A stretch of 64,000 nt of DNA from Schistosoma haematobium (GCF_000699445.3 NC_067198.1:3539301-3603300), one strand, 5' to 3'; positions 45,501 to 54,589 are shown, numbered from the stretch's first letter. The notes: generated by a model from the sequence alone, not told the origin. Translations and numbers: made by a program.

Positions 45501-48500
45501 TCGTTGAAATTCTCGAACATTCCTGCCAACCTTTTCTTGTTCTGTACTGTAACATATTTATTTATTTGAAATCATAAACATTGGTACAAGGAGGTACCAA
45601 ATACATATGCGCCATGCAATAACAATGAGGTTAGTAGTAGTTATCATTAGTTTATGTGAGGGCCGTGATACTTCTTAGGTGCCTAAACTGAAGCAAGTAG
45701 TTCTCTTAGGGCGTCACACCCTGAGCCTTTGACCTAAAGGTCTAATCCACAAGGCAGTGGAGCAACGTTAGGGGATGCAACCACATGGTAGCCGGTGACA
45801 AACAATAGGTTCATGCGCCATTTGGTCCCTCAGGATCTTGGAGCCCATGTGTATCATTGGTTTGTAATCAGGGTTCTCCAACTCTCCTAGGTGGATCCAC
45901 CAACCCTGTTAAAGCGTCGGACATTCACTTTTCATCCTCTCGATTTCGTAAACAATACCGCCGTCTCGAGAATGCAGTGAGTAGGTGTTATAATCTCTTT
46001 CCTACGGTTATGACCCAGCTATTCCTATTGCTTAGTATTCTCGGACACCGATTCACTCGACGAGTCCCCAAATCAGAACACGGTTGAACAGGAAAGAGAT
46101 TATATTCCAAATAACAAGGTTAGATGGAAGTAAAAAGCAAATCAGTAGTGCAATAGGGGAAAGCATTAGTATATTTATAGTTTGTACATGAAAAGATTCT
46201 AGCGTAGTCCCCAAGTGTCGGCTAGTGCTGATTGGATAAGAATTAGCCAATCAGCGTGCACCAAAGCAATCGTGCATTGAGCATGCTTTAATCCAGTCTA
46301 TGTCCCGCTAACAGTAGGAATTCCCTGTCAGTGGCCATACACCCATAACCATGTGGGAGGATTTCTAGAGGGAAAGTAGACTTTCGCCATCTTTGGCCGT
46401 ACTTGGGCATTTATAATATTGAATAAAGCTATTATTATTACTATTACTCATAATTTTTCTTACTGTTTATCATATTTTGTTTTCACAGATAATGTTGCAA
46501 TCGACGGCGATTCACCTGAACACATACAATGGATATATGAAAAGTCATGTGAAAGAGCTAAACAATTCGGAATTTCAGGTGTTACACTACGTCTTGTACA
46601 AGGTGTCGTAAAGCGAATAATCCCTGCTGTTGCTTCTACAAATGCTGTTATCGCAGCTGCATGTGCAACTGAGGTTGGTCTTCTAAATAGGTCGACTTTA
46701 CTTCTTTCTATGTTGTTGGTATTCAATAAAATGCAACCCACTGTAACTAGTTAATATTCGCGTGCGAGGTCAAACGTTTTGGGTTCGGTTCCCGCATGCG
46801 AAGTTGGAGTTATGCACTTCTAAGGAGTTTCGTACTGAGAAGAAACGGTATCCCAGTGCCTTGAGATTTTCAGTGGTGATCTAGCTTAGATCGGTTCATA
46901 ATTTTAATAAACTTCAATCTCCACAACCCCATAATGCCGATTAGTTTTGAATTTGTAGATTGTGTTACCTCATAATTTCACTTCTTCATAAATTCTTTTT
47001 CCTAATTTAGAATTAGTGGGGGTGTATTGTATTCTGATTAAAGACGTATACGAAGACTGGAGGTCATGACAAATCTTGTGACGATCCTGGTTTTGTCTTT
47101 TACATTATTCTTGATATTGAGGGGAGCTTCCTAAATTAAAGAGAATCTTTTTTGGCTGTTTTTAAACAGGATTTTTAGGAAATTGCTATTCTTGTTTAAC
47201 AATTTATAGCTTTTGCAACCATTCCTTTTTCATAAGCAAAGGTGAATGGTGGATAGCAGTGGAATCCAGGACGCGCGTTTCGTTCTATTCGGGACTCATC
47301 AGCTGGATGTACCTGCATTCCAGAGTTGATGTTCACTCTTTTATCTTCACTTAGCTATCACTTCATTTATGTGTTGAGTTTTATTTCAATATTGCACTAG
47401 GATTTATGTACTTAAATAAGTAGATAAACTGTTCTCCTAAAGCACTTCAGTTAGCTGTATGGCGTGTTATGTATCTATACACGTCGTTGTGGTTGGAGTC
47501 AAAAACTAATTCAGATCAATCCTCTTTACAGAAAAAAAACAACATAGCTTTACGTAATCAGTCATCAGAGTATGGAATTACAGTGACTAATTTATATGAT
47601 GCCATTTCAGTCCTCTAAATACATTGATTTTTTATGTCTTCGCCGGTTCTCTTTCACAGGTCTTCAAACTAATCACATTCTGTTACAATTATTTAGATAA
47701 TTACATGAATTTCAGTGATATTGATGGAGTTTATACCTATGGTTTTTCTGTTGAACGCAAAGTAAGTGATTCTAATTGCTTTTCTTTGATGTCTTTAATA
47801 GATAGAAAACAATTCATCCTTATGGTTTCTCTTCGGATCTGAAATCGCAAATTAAATGCTTTTTATGCGTTTATATTTGTTTATTCAGTCAAATTACTTT
47901 TTTTGTATGACTATGTTCCATGCATTCAGGCAACCAGAAATGAACCTGATTAAATTCCTTTTAAACCCATGATCCTAAGGTTCCAGATCGAGTATCTAAA
48001 CTACAAAGCCTTTACACCGACGACATTGGGACAAATTGATACACAATCTATCTTATAAATATCATAGAGATGTTTTTAAGATTGACTGTAATCTGTTTCA
48101 TAGTTTTTTACGTTAACTACTACTTCTAAATGATATAAAGGTGAAATATTTTTCACATAGTTTCACGTTCAATCGTAAGCCTTAAATTATTAATCTTTTG
48201 ACTTTCTTTTCAGACCTTTTTTTCCACTTGTCTCATTCATTTCTTCTACGCTTTGACTTATGATGTATTATAGGTTACTAAAATCTTGTTATGTATTTTC
48301 GAGTTATGTAGAGATTGTGTCTTAAATGGTGGTTGGAGGTATTCAACAGGAAACCCTGGACCCGGGTTTCGTGCTATTTGGCACTCGTCAGCAAGGTGTA
48401 CCTGTAATGTCGAGGGAACTGGTACTCCCTGACGGATTCGATCCCGTGTCACCCAGCTTCACAGTCAGAGACGTTACCACTGAGCTATCTGGGCCGCGAC

Positions 48501-51500
48501 CGACCTCTTGTAGGACTGAGATGTAGTCACAAGAGATTGCGTCTGTTTTTCCAAAATGCGTTTCATAGAAGTTAATATAATTGGGTTGAATAAGTTTCTA
48601 TTAGGTGGGATTCAGAAAAATCATGGCATTGTGTTATGAGATCAAATCAATCGATTTGTTTAAGTTTTCTGCAATAAATTTTAATATACTAAGAAATACT
48701 GTGGAAAATAAAACTGTTAATCATTGACATTGTTGGTATATATATGTATATCTTTGTTTTTGCTCGCTTTGAGATAATAAAGGGAACTGTGTGTAGCTAA
48801 TTTATTTACGTGATTCCAGTTTTATTCAAGTAATGATTATTGAATATGACAATACGATCCTTTGATATTTTCTTATAATTTTCAACGAACAGTTATCATA
48901 TTTTCAGAACGCTTAACTCCTAGATCACTGAGCTGGCATCCAACGGTGTTAATGTCTAACTTCAATCGATCTATGGTCTTGCATATCCTTTCATCTGTTG
49001 TCTGAGGTGGATAACTGTCTTAGTGAGAAGCCGTGACCAGTAGAGTCCAATCTGTGTCGGGTGGAGACAGTTATTTACTTCAAACAACGGCTGAAGGGTT
49101 GTGCTAAATCACGGATCGATTGAACTTATTATATTTATTTTCGATTATTTATGGTCAGCATTTATTGTTAATGTCCTATTTAAATTGTTGGAAATTTTCT
49201 ATTTTGAAAACTTACTATAGGCTGATTGTCTTGCCTGTAACAGTGTGCCACGAACTCTTCGATTGAAGACTACTTGTACTCTAAGAGATGTTATAAACGT
49301 TTTGAAGACAGATCCTGAGTTGTGAGTATTGTACTATTATTATAAAATGTTTTGTAAACTAAACGACAACAGAGAAATTTATATTATTATATTATGGAAG
49401 TTTCATGTTGTTTATTATTACACCTTCACAATTGTGATTAAATATCTCTGTGTTATTGTGGAGTTTTTCATCGATGTACTAATAAGTGTATTCCCATTTA
49501 AAATAATCTTAATTTCTCCAGTTCCCATTAGAGTTTTATGTATATCCTCTTGTATTGTAAGTGATTATATCGTCATCATTCAGTCTACTAATATAATACA
49601 GATATTTAACGATATGTGAGTGTTATTTTACTTCAAGAGAGCACTAGTCAATGTAGTTCATTAGATATGTTGATAACTGACTATACCTTACAATACAATC
49701 TCAGATTTATATGAACTAAATTACGTTCTTTTTTCTGGTCACATCCGTCGTGATGTGCGGGCGAGAATAATAATGATTCGTTGTTTGCTTAGTCAGACTT
49801 GTAGATAGTCTGACAGGTGTTTGATGAGTTATATATTCTCCTATCCTTATTATTGGATTGTGTCGGATTGATGTCGGTTTTGATTTAAAAATACATTTAC
49901 GTTTTAGTCAGGCTAATCACGTGTTTTAGATCTGTAGAGTAGACACTGAGAGGGAATCTGGTGTAGATATTCGTCTAAGGCAAATTGACGTCCCATTCGT
50001 GTAGACGAGGAAAATCCGATCGTTATAACACGTTGTAAACATGATGCATTTGGAACAGTAACTACTTAATACCTCTTTTCCATAACTACATATCAGTTCT
50101 ATAACAGAATAAAACATTGTTACTTTATAGTGGTTGTTTTTAGTCAAACCTTTCACATACATACTTTATTATTATCGGTAAACAGTCCAATGAATCTGTT
50201 GTAACTGCAAACATATTTAAAGCGATTAACACCTTTGGCTAGTGTATTTCTTATACGTAAAGCATGTTTAACGGTGGATAAGTCCTTGAATATTTCTAAC
50301 ATAAAAAGTGATAAATAATGGCTTCATCAGTATTATATATATATATCACTTCATATTTTGTCCTATTTTCTAGTCAAATGCAGTCACCCAGTATAACAAC
50401 AATTATTGAAGATCAACATCGTTCATTGTATATCAATCTTCCAGAACTGGTTGATACACTTAAACCGAATTTGTCTAAAACTCTTCAAGGTAGGCATATT
50501 AACTATTTAAGTTTTCTTACTTCAGCATTATTCAACCTATTTAAATGAAGTGAATTCATATTTTAAATATTTTTTCTAGTTGTAACGTTTATTTTAAATC
50601 TCAATAATTCAATTCCTGTTTTCGAAGATTGAATATATTTGAAGATAATTCTTGGTATGAAATGACATCAGTCGAAGAAGTGCTAGAAGTAATCTTTTTG
50701 ATCACTAACTTCAATTCTTTCCATATTTGAATCTAGAATCTATAGTTACAAAGCAAAACACAATGACTTTTCAATACTGGCCATTAGTTTTACTTTAATT
50801 CCACTTTCGAAAGTGAATTCGAGCCATTTTACAAGTTGATTTTTATAAATAATATCTGATAATCTTGTCTCGGTATGTGTTCTATTGCCAGTTCATTGAA
50901 AATTTTTTTCGTCTAACCGACTTTATAGCTGTTTAAAGTTGAAAATCTTAACAGTCTCTGTCTGACTTCAAGCATTTTGATAGACTGATTGATAATTATG
51001 ATCAATTAATCTATAAATCTTCTGAATACTGACGAATCGATGTTTAGTTTCATTTAAGTAATTTATCAATCTGATTAACTGTTATTACTTAGGTAGATAA
51101 ATTTGCTATTGGCACATAGTTGCAGCAAATCTGTAAGTATTAATATGGTGTATGCTGAGATGGTGGAGATTTGTAGCTTAGGTGGATGATGTTAATGTAG
51201 TTTGGTTCTATGCGCTGGATGTTTTAGCCTTGGAGCTTTCATTGTTCTTTTGAACGACGTTATCTGCAGAAACTTCAGGTAGAAGTCAAGTATTCGGATT
51301 TCTCCACATGTGGTTCACAGCTTGTCCTGTACACTCCGACACATCAGCACATCGACATCGAGGTGTTGATCATCATCAATGTAAAGCTTGGCGCAGATGT
51401 CCTTTGGGCCTAATTCCCATACCTTATTATGACAACAATGTGAAGTTATCAGTATAGGGTTGAGGAGATTGTTAGGTTTTTATGGAGATCATGAACCGGT

Positions 51501-53316
51501 CAATGTTAGACCACCATTGAAAACCTGAAAGCGCTAGACGGCCCTTTCGTCCAACTATGGAACTCCTCAGCAGTGCAATATCGTGGATTGGTTGAAGATG
51601 GCGGTCTCATATCGATCGGTTTATGATTTCAATAAAAACCCAATAATCTCCACAACCTTATACTAGTAAGTATCATATGCTCATTAGTGAATAGTTTAAA
51701 AAGGTAATTGTCGGAGTTCTAGTAAGAAGCCATGACCAGTGAAATTGAGCCATGTCGGGTGTGAGGCAGTTACCCATTGCAGACAATGGAAGATGGTCGC
51801 ACAACATCGTGGATTAGTTGAAGCAAGATACTAACACTTTTCGACCTCGGCTCAGTGGTCTAGGGGTTAAGCGTTTGCGTGCAAGGTCGAGGGTGCTGGA
51901 TTCCAATCTCACATGCATGATCGCGGATACGTACTGCTGATGAGCCCCATATTAGGACGAAAAGACTTTCCAATGCTTCCAGGTTTTTAATGGTGGTCTA
52001 ACATTGATATGTTCATAATTTCAATAAAAAAGTATGAAGTTAACGGTCTAAATGACAAAAAATATCGAAATATAGTATTAATGACAGTGAAAAGGAATAA
52101 GCATAAAGAATATAGTCCGAAAAACATAGTCGAAAGTTATACACTAAGAATTGTTGAAACTCAAATATCAAACAGAAGATAAAAAATATGTGGATTTTTA
52201 ACTACTGATACATAAATGTAATGAATATCAGCTTGTATATATCGTTATATAGCCTATATTTAAAGTTTCAAACTTTTTATTATGAAGATTTAGTACGGAG
52301 CTCTTGACGAATGCATTAAATCAACTGATATCCTTCTTTTTTTATTTACAATGTTCAGACTATGTTTTACTTAATACGAATTCTATTTCCAAGTTCAGTT
52401 TATTTATTTATTTGAACACATAGATATTGGTACAAGGAGGCACCAAATACATATATGCCACACAAATCTCATTTGATTTGTGTGAGGGCAGTGATACTCT
52501 CCGGGTACCCAAGCCGAAGCAGGTAGTTTTCTTAGGAGGCCACAACCGGAGCCTTTGATCTTAAGGTCTGATCCATGAGGCAGTGGAGCATCGTAAGGAG
52601 ATGCAGTTTCATGGTAGCCAGTGGCCTACGATTGGTTCATACACCATTTGATCTCTCAGAATCCTGGAGCCCATGTTCACCATTAGTTTGTAATCACGGT
52701 TTTTCAACTCCCCTAAGTGGACCCTCCATGTCCACCAACCCTGTTAGAGCGCTGGACATTCACTTTATAAAATCTGTTAATTTTTTCAGATCTATTTATT
52801 ATAGTTCTAAAGTTTAGTTGTAGAAGACATTAACACTGTTGGATACCAACTCAGTGGTATAGTGGATAAGCACTCATATGCAAGACTGATAGACTCTGGG
52901 TTCGAATCTTGCGAGGCGAGATCGTGGATGCACACTTCTGAGAAGTTCTATACTAGGACGAAAAAACCGTTCAGTGCTTCCAAATTTTTTATGGTGATCT
53001 AGCTTCAATTGACTGATGAATTCAAAGTTAACAACACATCTAAATGATTGGACTATAATATTAAAATAATTATTCATCTTAATGTTTTAATAACATTTAG
53101 AATAAATTCAATAATTTTTTCGTGTGTAAACATCATTCTATTGTATTTAAGTATGCTTATCATTGATTGTTTATATTTATTTATTTATTAATAGAACTTG
53201 GTCTTATTAATGGTCAAATAATTCATGTTAGTGATATTACAACACCTAGAACATTATCTATAAAGCTTCATTTGGATGATAATTATAATGCAAATCATTT
53301 GATCACTATCAATTAA
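39578..53316 (+). CDS. UBA3: UBA3, catalytic subunit of NEDD8-activating enzyme, 9 exons, 446 aa
   Basis: Exons: 39578-39676, 39711-39791, 39827-40099, 41660-41921, 46489-46673, 47660-47761, 49221-49321, 50374-50489, 53195-53316; total 1341 nt ending in TAA, all GT/AG, phases consistent. With NAE1, UBA3 adenylates NEDD8, takes it as a thioester and passes it to UBC12, which feeds cullin neddylation. Visible: GAGGLG nucleotide loop (48-53), [23 protein letters not shown], catalytic Cys210 in [15 protein letters not shown], zinc pairs Cys193/Cys196 (GCLEC) and Cys337/Cys340 (CLAC), [19 protein letters not shown], and a C-terminal ubiquitin-fold domain (about 350-446). Length is close to the usual ~460. 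The two frame changes near 39.7 and 39.8 kb are 34- and 35-nt introns, not frameshifts. Intron 4 (4.6 kb) is full of retroelements. Confidence 0.95.
39677..39710 (+). other. 34-nt micro-intron 1 of UBA3
   Basis: Starts GTTTGT and ends TTTCAAG. Reading through it gives [18 protein letters not shown] and a stop; removing it gives [19 protein letters not shown], which lines up with the family's FEPS-to-VIGAGG spacing. Confidence 0.88.
39792..39826 (+). other. 35-nt micro-intron 2 of UBA3
   Basis: Starts GTAGGT and ends GTGTAG. Removal joins LLKNL to [14 protein letters not shown], matching the family pattern L-K-N-L-A-L-x-G-F; retaining it leads to a stop 13 codons later. Confidence 0.88.
42367..42945 (+). 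mobile_element. RTE-like LINE fragment (start of coding region), in UBA3 intron 4
   Basis: Matches 54627-55110 of the nearly intact RTE element: CGGCCTCAAGCAGTT, CCACAGTATGGGCAACAG, CTACATGTTAGAACTTTTAA and TAAGACCCTAGAATC. It has many substitutions and indels. It covers only the N-terminal extension and first endonuclease codons, without the RT. Confidence 0.65.
42955..43310 (-). repeat. LTR-like repeat adjoining a gag remnant
   Basis: Best-supported copy of the repeat at 9525-9850. It directly follows (minus-strand sense) the end of the gag-like frame at 43360, in the position of a 3' LTR, which is why I call the family LTR-like. Confidence 0.5.
43311..44345 (-). pseudogene. Gypsy-like gag remnant, second family member
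   Basis: Two minus-strand frames in register form a gag interrupted by one stop near 44092: [15 protein letters not shown] ... [19 protein letters not shown], then [18 protein letters not shown] onward. The C-terminal 100 residues ([49 protein letters not shown]) parallel the gag at 35657-36832 (VPGMVFPNDSHISDEISCK, LIDVDFSNDPSLCNDILNK). The zinc knuckles are missing. As in the other element, no pol lies between gag and the LTR. Confidence 0.65.
44328..44387 (-). repeat. Inverted arm 1: LTR-element leader with PBS-like site
   Basis: Reverse complement of 44511-44570 with about three differences in 60. On the minus strand it starts AACAATTGGCCACGGAGTGA and leads into the gag remnant, so it is that element's 5' leader and primer-binding-site region. 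Confidence 0.7.
44388..44510 (+). repeat. LTR fragment between the inverted leader arms
   Basis: Contains CTCCAG, TATTTGCGACTTGG and CGTTCGAGTGT, shared with 772-870, and on the plus strand it runs directly into TTGGCGACGGAGTGAAG at 44514. That order (LTR end, then PBS) gives its orientation. Confidence 0.5.
44511..44570 (+). repeat. Inverted arm 2: LTR-element leader with PBS-like site
   Basis: AACAATTGGCGACGGAGTGA followed by AGAAAAAGAACCAAGG; pairs with arm 1 across a 123-nt spacer. On its right it abuts an RTE reverse-transcriptase fragment, which is broken at this point. Confidence 0.7.
44571..45110 (-). pseudogene. RTE-like reverse transcriptase fragment (family 2), minus strand
   Basis: On the minus strand: [77 protein letters not shown] and [13 protein letters not shown]. 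The catalytic Y-A-D-D is Y-P-H-D, so it is inactive. Very close to 60720-61200 of the RTE insert at 58911-61872. The frame is cut after DIVLL by the leader arm at 44570. Confidence 0.8.
45145..45250 (+). pseudogene. RTE-like RT fragment in the opposite orientation
   Basis: The plus strand reads, with frame changes, a motif-2-like segment ([23 protein letters not shown]) corresponding to about 60640-60710 of the RTE insert. The minus-strand fragment next door starts with an overlapping part of the same region, so the two face each other. Confidence 0.55.
45550..46405 (-). mobile_element. Non-autonomous RTE-derived repeat (Repeat A) split by a solo LTR
   Basis: Inverted copy with tail remnant ATTTATTTATTTGAAATCAT at the left, AAACATTGGTACAAGGAGGT, GACCTAAAGGTCTAATCCAC and GGTAGCCGGTGACAAACA. 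It is interrupted at 45986 by a 328-bp LTR and resumes at 46314 with GTAGGAATTCCCTG to its 5' end near 46405. It lies in UBA3 intron 4. Confidence 0.78.
45986..46313 (+). mobile_element. Solo LTR, 328 bp, with GTAGG target duplication
   Basis: Begins TGTTATAATC and ends CCGCTAACA (TG...CA), flanked by GTAGG at 45981-45985 and 46314-46318. Removing the LTR and one GTAGG restores the host repeat exactly as in other copies (GTGAGTAGGA-TTCCCT). A 328-bp LTR is the size I recall for the schistosome Gypsy-like element Boudicca; identity by sequence is unchecked. Strand is arbitrary. It also holds a 15-bp inverted repeat (TATAATCTCTTTCCT near its start, complement at about 46091-46105). Confidence 0.85.
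46746..46940 (+). repeat. tRNA-derived SINE with dead hammerhead, in UBA3 intron 5
   Basis: B-box-like GGGTTCGGTTCCCGC (46783-46797) and the tail GGTGATCTAGCTTAG ... AATAAACTTCAATCTCCACA of the Sm-alpha-like family. The hammerhead block reads CTAAGGAGTTTC ... GAAGAAACGG: the G of CTGA is changed to A and stem II is poor, so it is inactive. Confidence 0.65.
47243..47340 (-). repeat. Sm-alpha-type SINE fragment with hammerhead, UBA3 intron 5
   Basis: Minus-strand copy of the 19290 SINE family. Mostly the ribozyme portion plus a short piece of the head (up to AGTTGATGTTCACTC on the plus strand) remains; the A and B boxes are lost. Confidence 0.7.
47251..47313 (-). ncRNA. Hammerhead ribozyme, type I, minus strand
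   Basis: Core CTGATGA (47302-47296) and GAAA (47281-47278), stem III palindrome ACGCGCGT and GTC cleavage triplet followed by CTGGAT. Stem I is perfect next to the core (ATCCAG opposite CTGGAT). Stem II is GTCC opposite GAAC, one C-A mismatch. It retains all core bases needed for cleavage. Confidence 0.72.
48325..48505 (-). repeat. tRNA-derived SINE with intact-looking hammerhead, UBA3 intron 6
   Basis: The minus strand begins with a strongly tRNA-like head: CCCAGATAGCTCAGTGGTAA (A box) and GGGATCGAATCCGTC (B box) about 45 nt later, then a spacer and the ribozyme. It is a better tRNA match than other heads in this window. The same lineage as 1640-1850. Confidence 0.78.
48339..48402 (-). ncRNA. 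Hammerhead ribozyme with fully paired stems, minus strand
   Basis: Core CTGACGA (48391-48385) and GAAA (48370-48367). Stem II: GTGC, loop CAAATA, GCAC, perfect. Stem III: ACCCGGGT palindrome. Cleavage triplet GTC, cut expected after 48359. Stem I: CCTTG opposite CAGGG (one wobble), then an internal bulge and GGTA opposite TACC, the shape that allows the loop contact seen in natural type I hammerheads. Stem sequences differ from the common Sm-alpha version while pairing is kept. Confidence 0.78.
48985..49135 (+). repeat. Repeat shared with 51695-51840
   Basis: GTGAGAAGCCGTGACCAGTA, TGTGTCGGGTGGAGACAGTT and AATCACGGATCGATTGAA match, in order, GTAAGAAGCCATGACCAGTG, CATGTCGGGTGTGAGGCAGT and CATCGTGGATTAGTTGAA at 51695-51840. 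No coding content; possibly an extension of the hammerhead SINE family, since the last block also occurs beside the hammerhead at 51575. Confidence 0.5.
51450..51665. repeat. Inverted pair of SINE tails around a hammerhead
   Basis: 51454-51534 (minus) and 51595-51665 (plus) are inverted copies of the Sm-alpha-like 3' region (GGTGGTCTAACATTGACCGG versus GGCGGTCTCATATCGATCGG, both followed by AATAAAAACC-type and CTCCACAACC-type ends). They flank a ~60-nt segment with one hammerhead on the minus strand. It lies in UBA3 intron 8. Confidence 0.65.
51530..51578 (-). ncRNA. Hammerhead ribozyme candidate, minus strand
   Basis: Core CTGAGGA (51570-51564) and GAAA (51548-51545), stem II GTTCC ... GGAC with one G-U pair, GTC cleavage triplet at 51539-51537. 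Stem III has one mismatch (AGGGCCGT) and stem I (GCACTG opposite TAGCGC) has one mismatch and one wobble. Core bases are intact, so weak activity is possible. Confidence 0.55.
51695..51840 (+). repeat. Repeat shared with 48985-49135
   Basis: See the blocks listed there; this copy is more complete, with ATTGCAGACAATGGAAGATG and CGCACAACATCGTGGATTAG. It directly precedes a plus-strand SINE at 51844. Confidence 0.5.
51844..52035 (+). repeat. tRNA-derived SINE with hammerhead, plus strand
   Basis: A-box-like CTCAGTGGTCTAGGGGTTAA (51851-51870) and B-box-like GGTGCTGGATTCCAATCTC (51892-51910), then the hammerhead, then the family tail CTTCCAGGTTTTTAATGGTG and AATTTCAATAAAAAAG. Head, ribozyme and tail are in one piece, the most complete copy of this layout here. 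Sense to UBA3, in intron 8. Confidence 0.75.
51926..51976 (+). ncRNA. Hammerhead ribozyme candidate with TTC cleavage site
   Basis: Core CTGATGA (51937-51943) and GAAA (51959-51962), stem II CCCC-TAGGAC region only partly paired (GCCC opposite GGAC). Stem III AAGACTTT pairs with a wobble, and the cleavage triplet reads TTC instead of GTC. Stem I GTACTG opposite CAATGC has one mismatch. Allowed by the NUH rule but probably slow. Confidence 0.52.
52395..52768 (-). mobile_element. Non-autonomous RTE-derived repeat (Repeat A), 5'-truncated
   Basis: Inverted copy: tail TTTATTTATTTATTTGAACA, ATTGGTACAAGGAGGCACCA, GGCAGTGGAGCATCGTAAGG, and stops after GCGCTGGACATTCACTTTA. It is missing about 100 nt of the 5' end found in other copies, as expected for incomplete reverse transcription. 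UBA3 intron 8. Confidence 0.75.
52836..53040 (+). repeat. tRNA-derived SINE with decayed hammerhead
   Basis: A-box-like AACTCAGTGGTATAGTGGA and B-box GGGTTCGAATCTTGC (52899-52913) are well kept. The ribozyme block reads CTGAGAAGTTC ... GGACGAAAAAAC: the core G before the final A is changed, so it should be inactive. It lies 155 nt upstream of the last UBA3 exon. Confidence 0.65.
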
Positions 53317-53325
53317 CTTCATTAA

Positions 53326-53331
53326 AATAAA
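53326..53331 (+). terminator. Candidate poly(A) signal AATAAA of UBA3
   Basis: AATAAA 10 nt after the UBA3 stop codon, with a second one at 53401-53406. The second leaves a more usual 3' UTR length. Neither is proven. Confidence 0.5.
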
Positions 53332-53610
53332 TTGTTTATTAATGATGATAACATGATTATTATGTCTTATGTCTTTGTATATGATTATTTTAGTTGTCAT
53401 AATAAATATAACATTATTTGTTGTTTTATTTTCTCTTTTTAAATGATACTACTTTATGGTGATTTTTCTTTTTCTATTCATGAGAATGTTTATGTTAGAT
53501 ATTTGAAAGTCATTTTCAACATAGCTGTTATTGTTGTTTGTTTGTCAAGAGTAGCATTTAGTGTATGTTTGTTCTTATAAAGTTCAAAGTGTATCTGTAT
53601 CTGTTTGTTC

Positions 53611-54084
53611 TATTTATTTATTTATTTATTTATATTTATTTTAACACATAGATATTGGTACAAGGAAGCACCAAAAACATATGCGCCACACAAATCTCAT
53701 TTGATATGTGTGAGGGCTATGATACTCCCACGAGTGCTCAAACCGAAGCAGGTGGTTTTCTTAGTAGGCCACACCTGAAGCCTTTGACCTGAAGGTCTGA
53801 TCCACAAGGCAGTGGAGCAACGTAAGGAGATGCAGTCCCATAGTTGCCGATGACCAACGATTGGTTCATATGCCATTTGTTCCTTCAGGATACTGGAGCC
53901 CATGTGTACCATTGCTTTGGAATCAGGGTTTTCCAACTCTCCTAGGTGGACTGTCCATGTCCACCAACCCGGTTAAAGCACCGAACGTTTGCCTTTCGTC
54001 CTCTGAATTTCGTAAACAACAGCGATGCCACGAGAAGGCAGTGAGTAGAACTTTCCTGGCAGAGGCTATATACGCGTGGCTATG
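53611..54084 (-). mobile_element. Non-autonomous RTE-derived repeat (Repeat A), 3' of UBA3
   Basis: Inverted copy with a long tail (five TTTA units and TTTATTTTAACACATAG), GGTACAAGGAAGCACCA, GACCTGAAGGTCTGATCCAC and a break at about 54084 before the usual 5' end. The long regular tail and low divergence suggest a younger insertion. Confidence 0.77.
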
Positions 54085-54589
54085 TTTGTTCACGAAAGAT
54101 AATGCATGGATCATTCAATATTACAGTATTGAATGTAGTTATACCGCTTTGCATTGTGAATAACTAACCTTTTTTTCATAAATTAATGTAGTTAAGAAAT
54201 GTATTTTATTATATTTACATAAAGATTTCTATCCCTTATGTATTTTGAGTGTAGAACATTTACCGTTGTTGCTACCTTGACGTGGTGGTCGGGCTTGCCT
54301 ATCGTGATGAAGCAACCGAGCTATACTGGCTGGAACAACCGTTCCTCAAGGTCCTACCATGTCAGACAGGTCGGTTGAAGAGCGGTAAGACTAAAAGCAA
54401 CAAACCCAAGGTCCGAAGGCGAAGTCGTACTACTGACTGTACAGAAATGTGACAGCAGTAAGATGTTTCCTTCAGACAACCAGCATGACAGTGATGCTGC
54501 CTTCCCACAAGGAGGGGTGGGGTTAGAAAAGGTCGACTCTAAAAATGCACACCTCGCCTTATCCCACGGCTATCCGTCTCCGGCAGTAA

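Noticed and set aside
48405..48490. A functional tRNA gene on the minus strand
   Set aside because: The A and B boxes are good but the acceptor arm does not pair and it runs straight into a hammerhead SINE body, so it is a SINE head.
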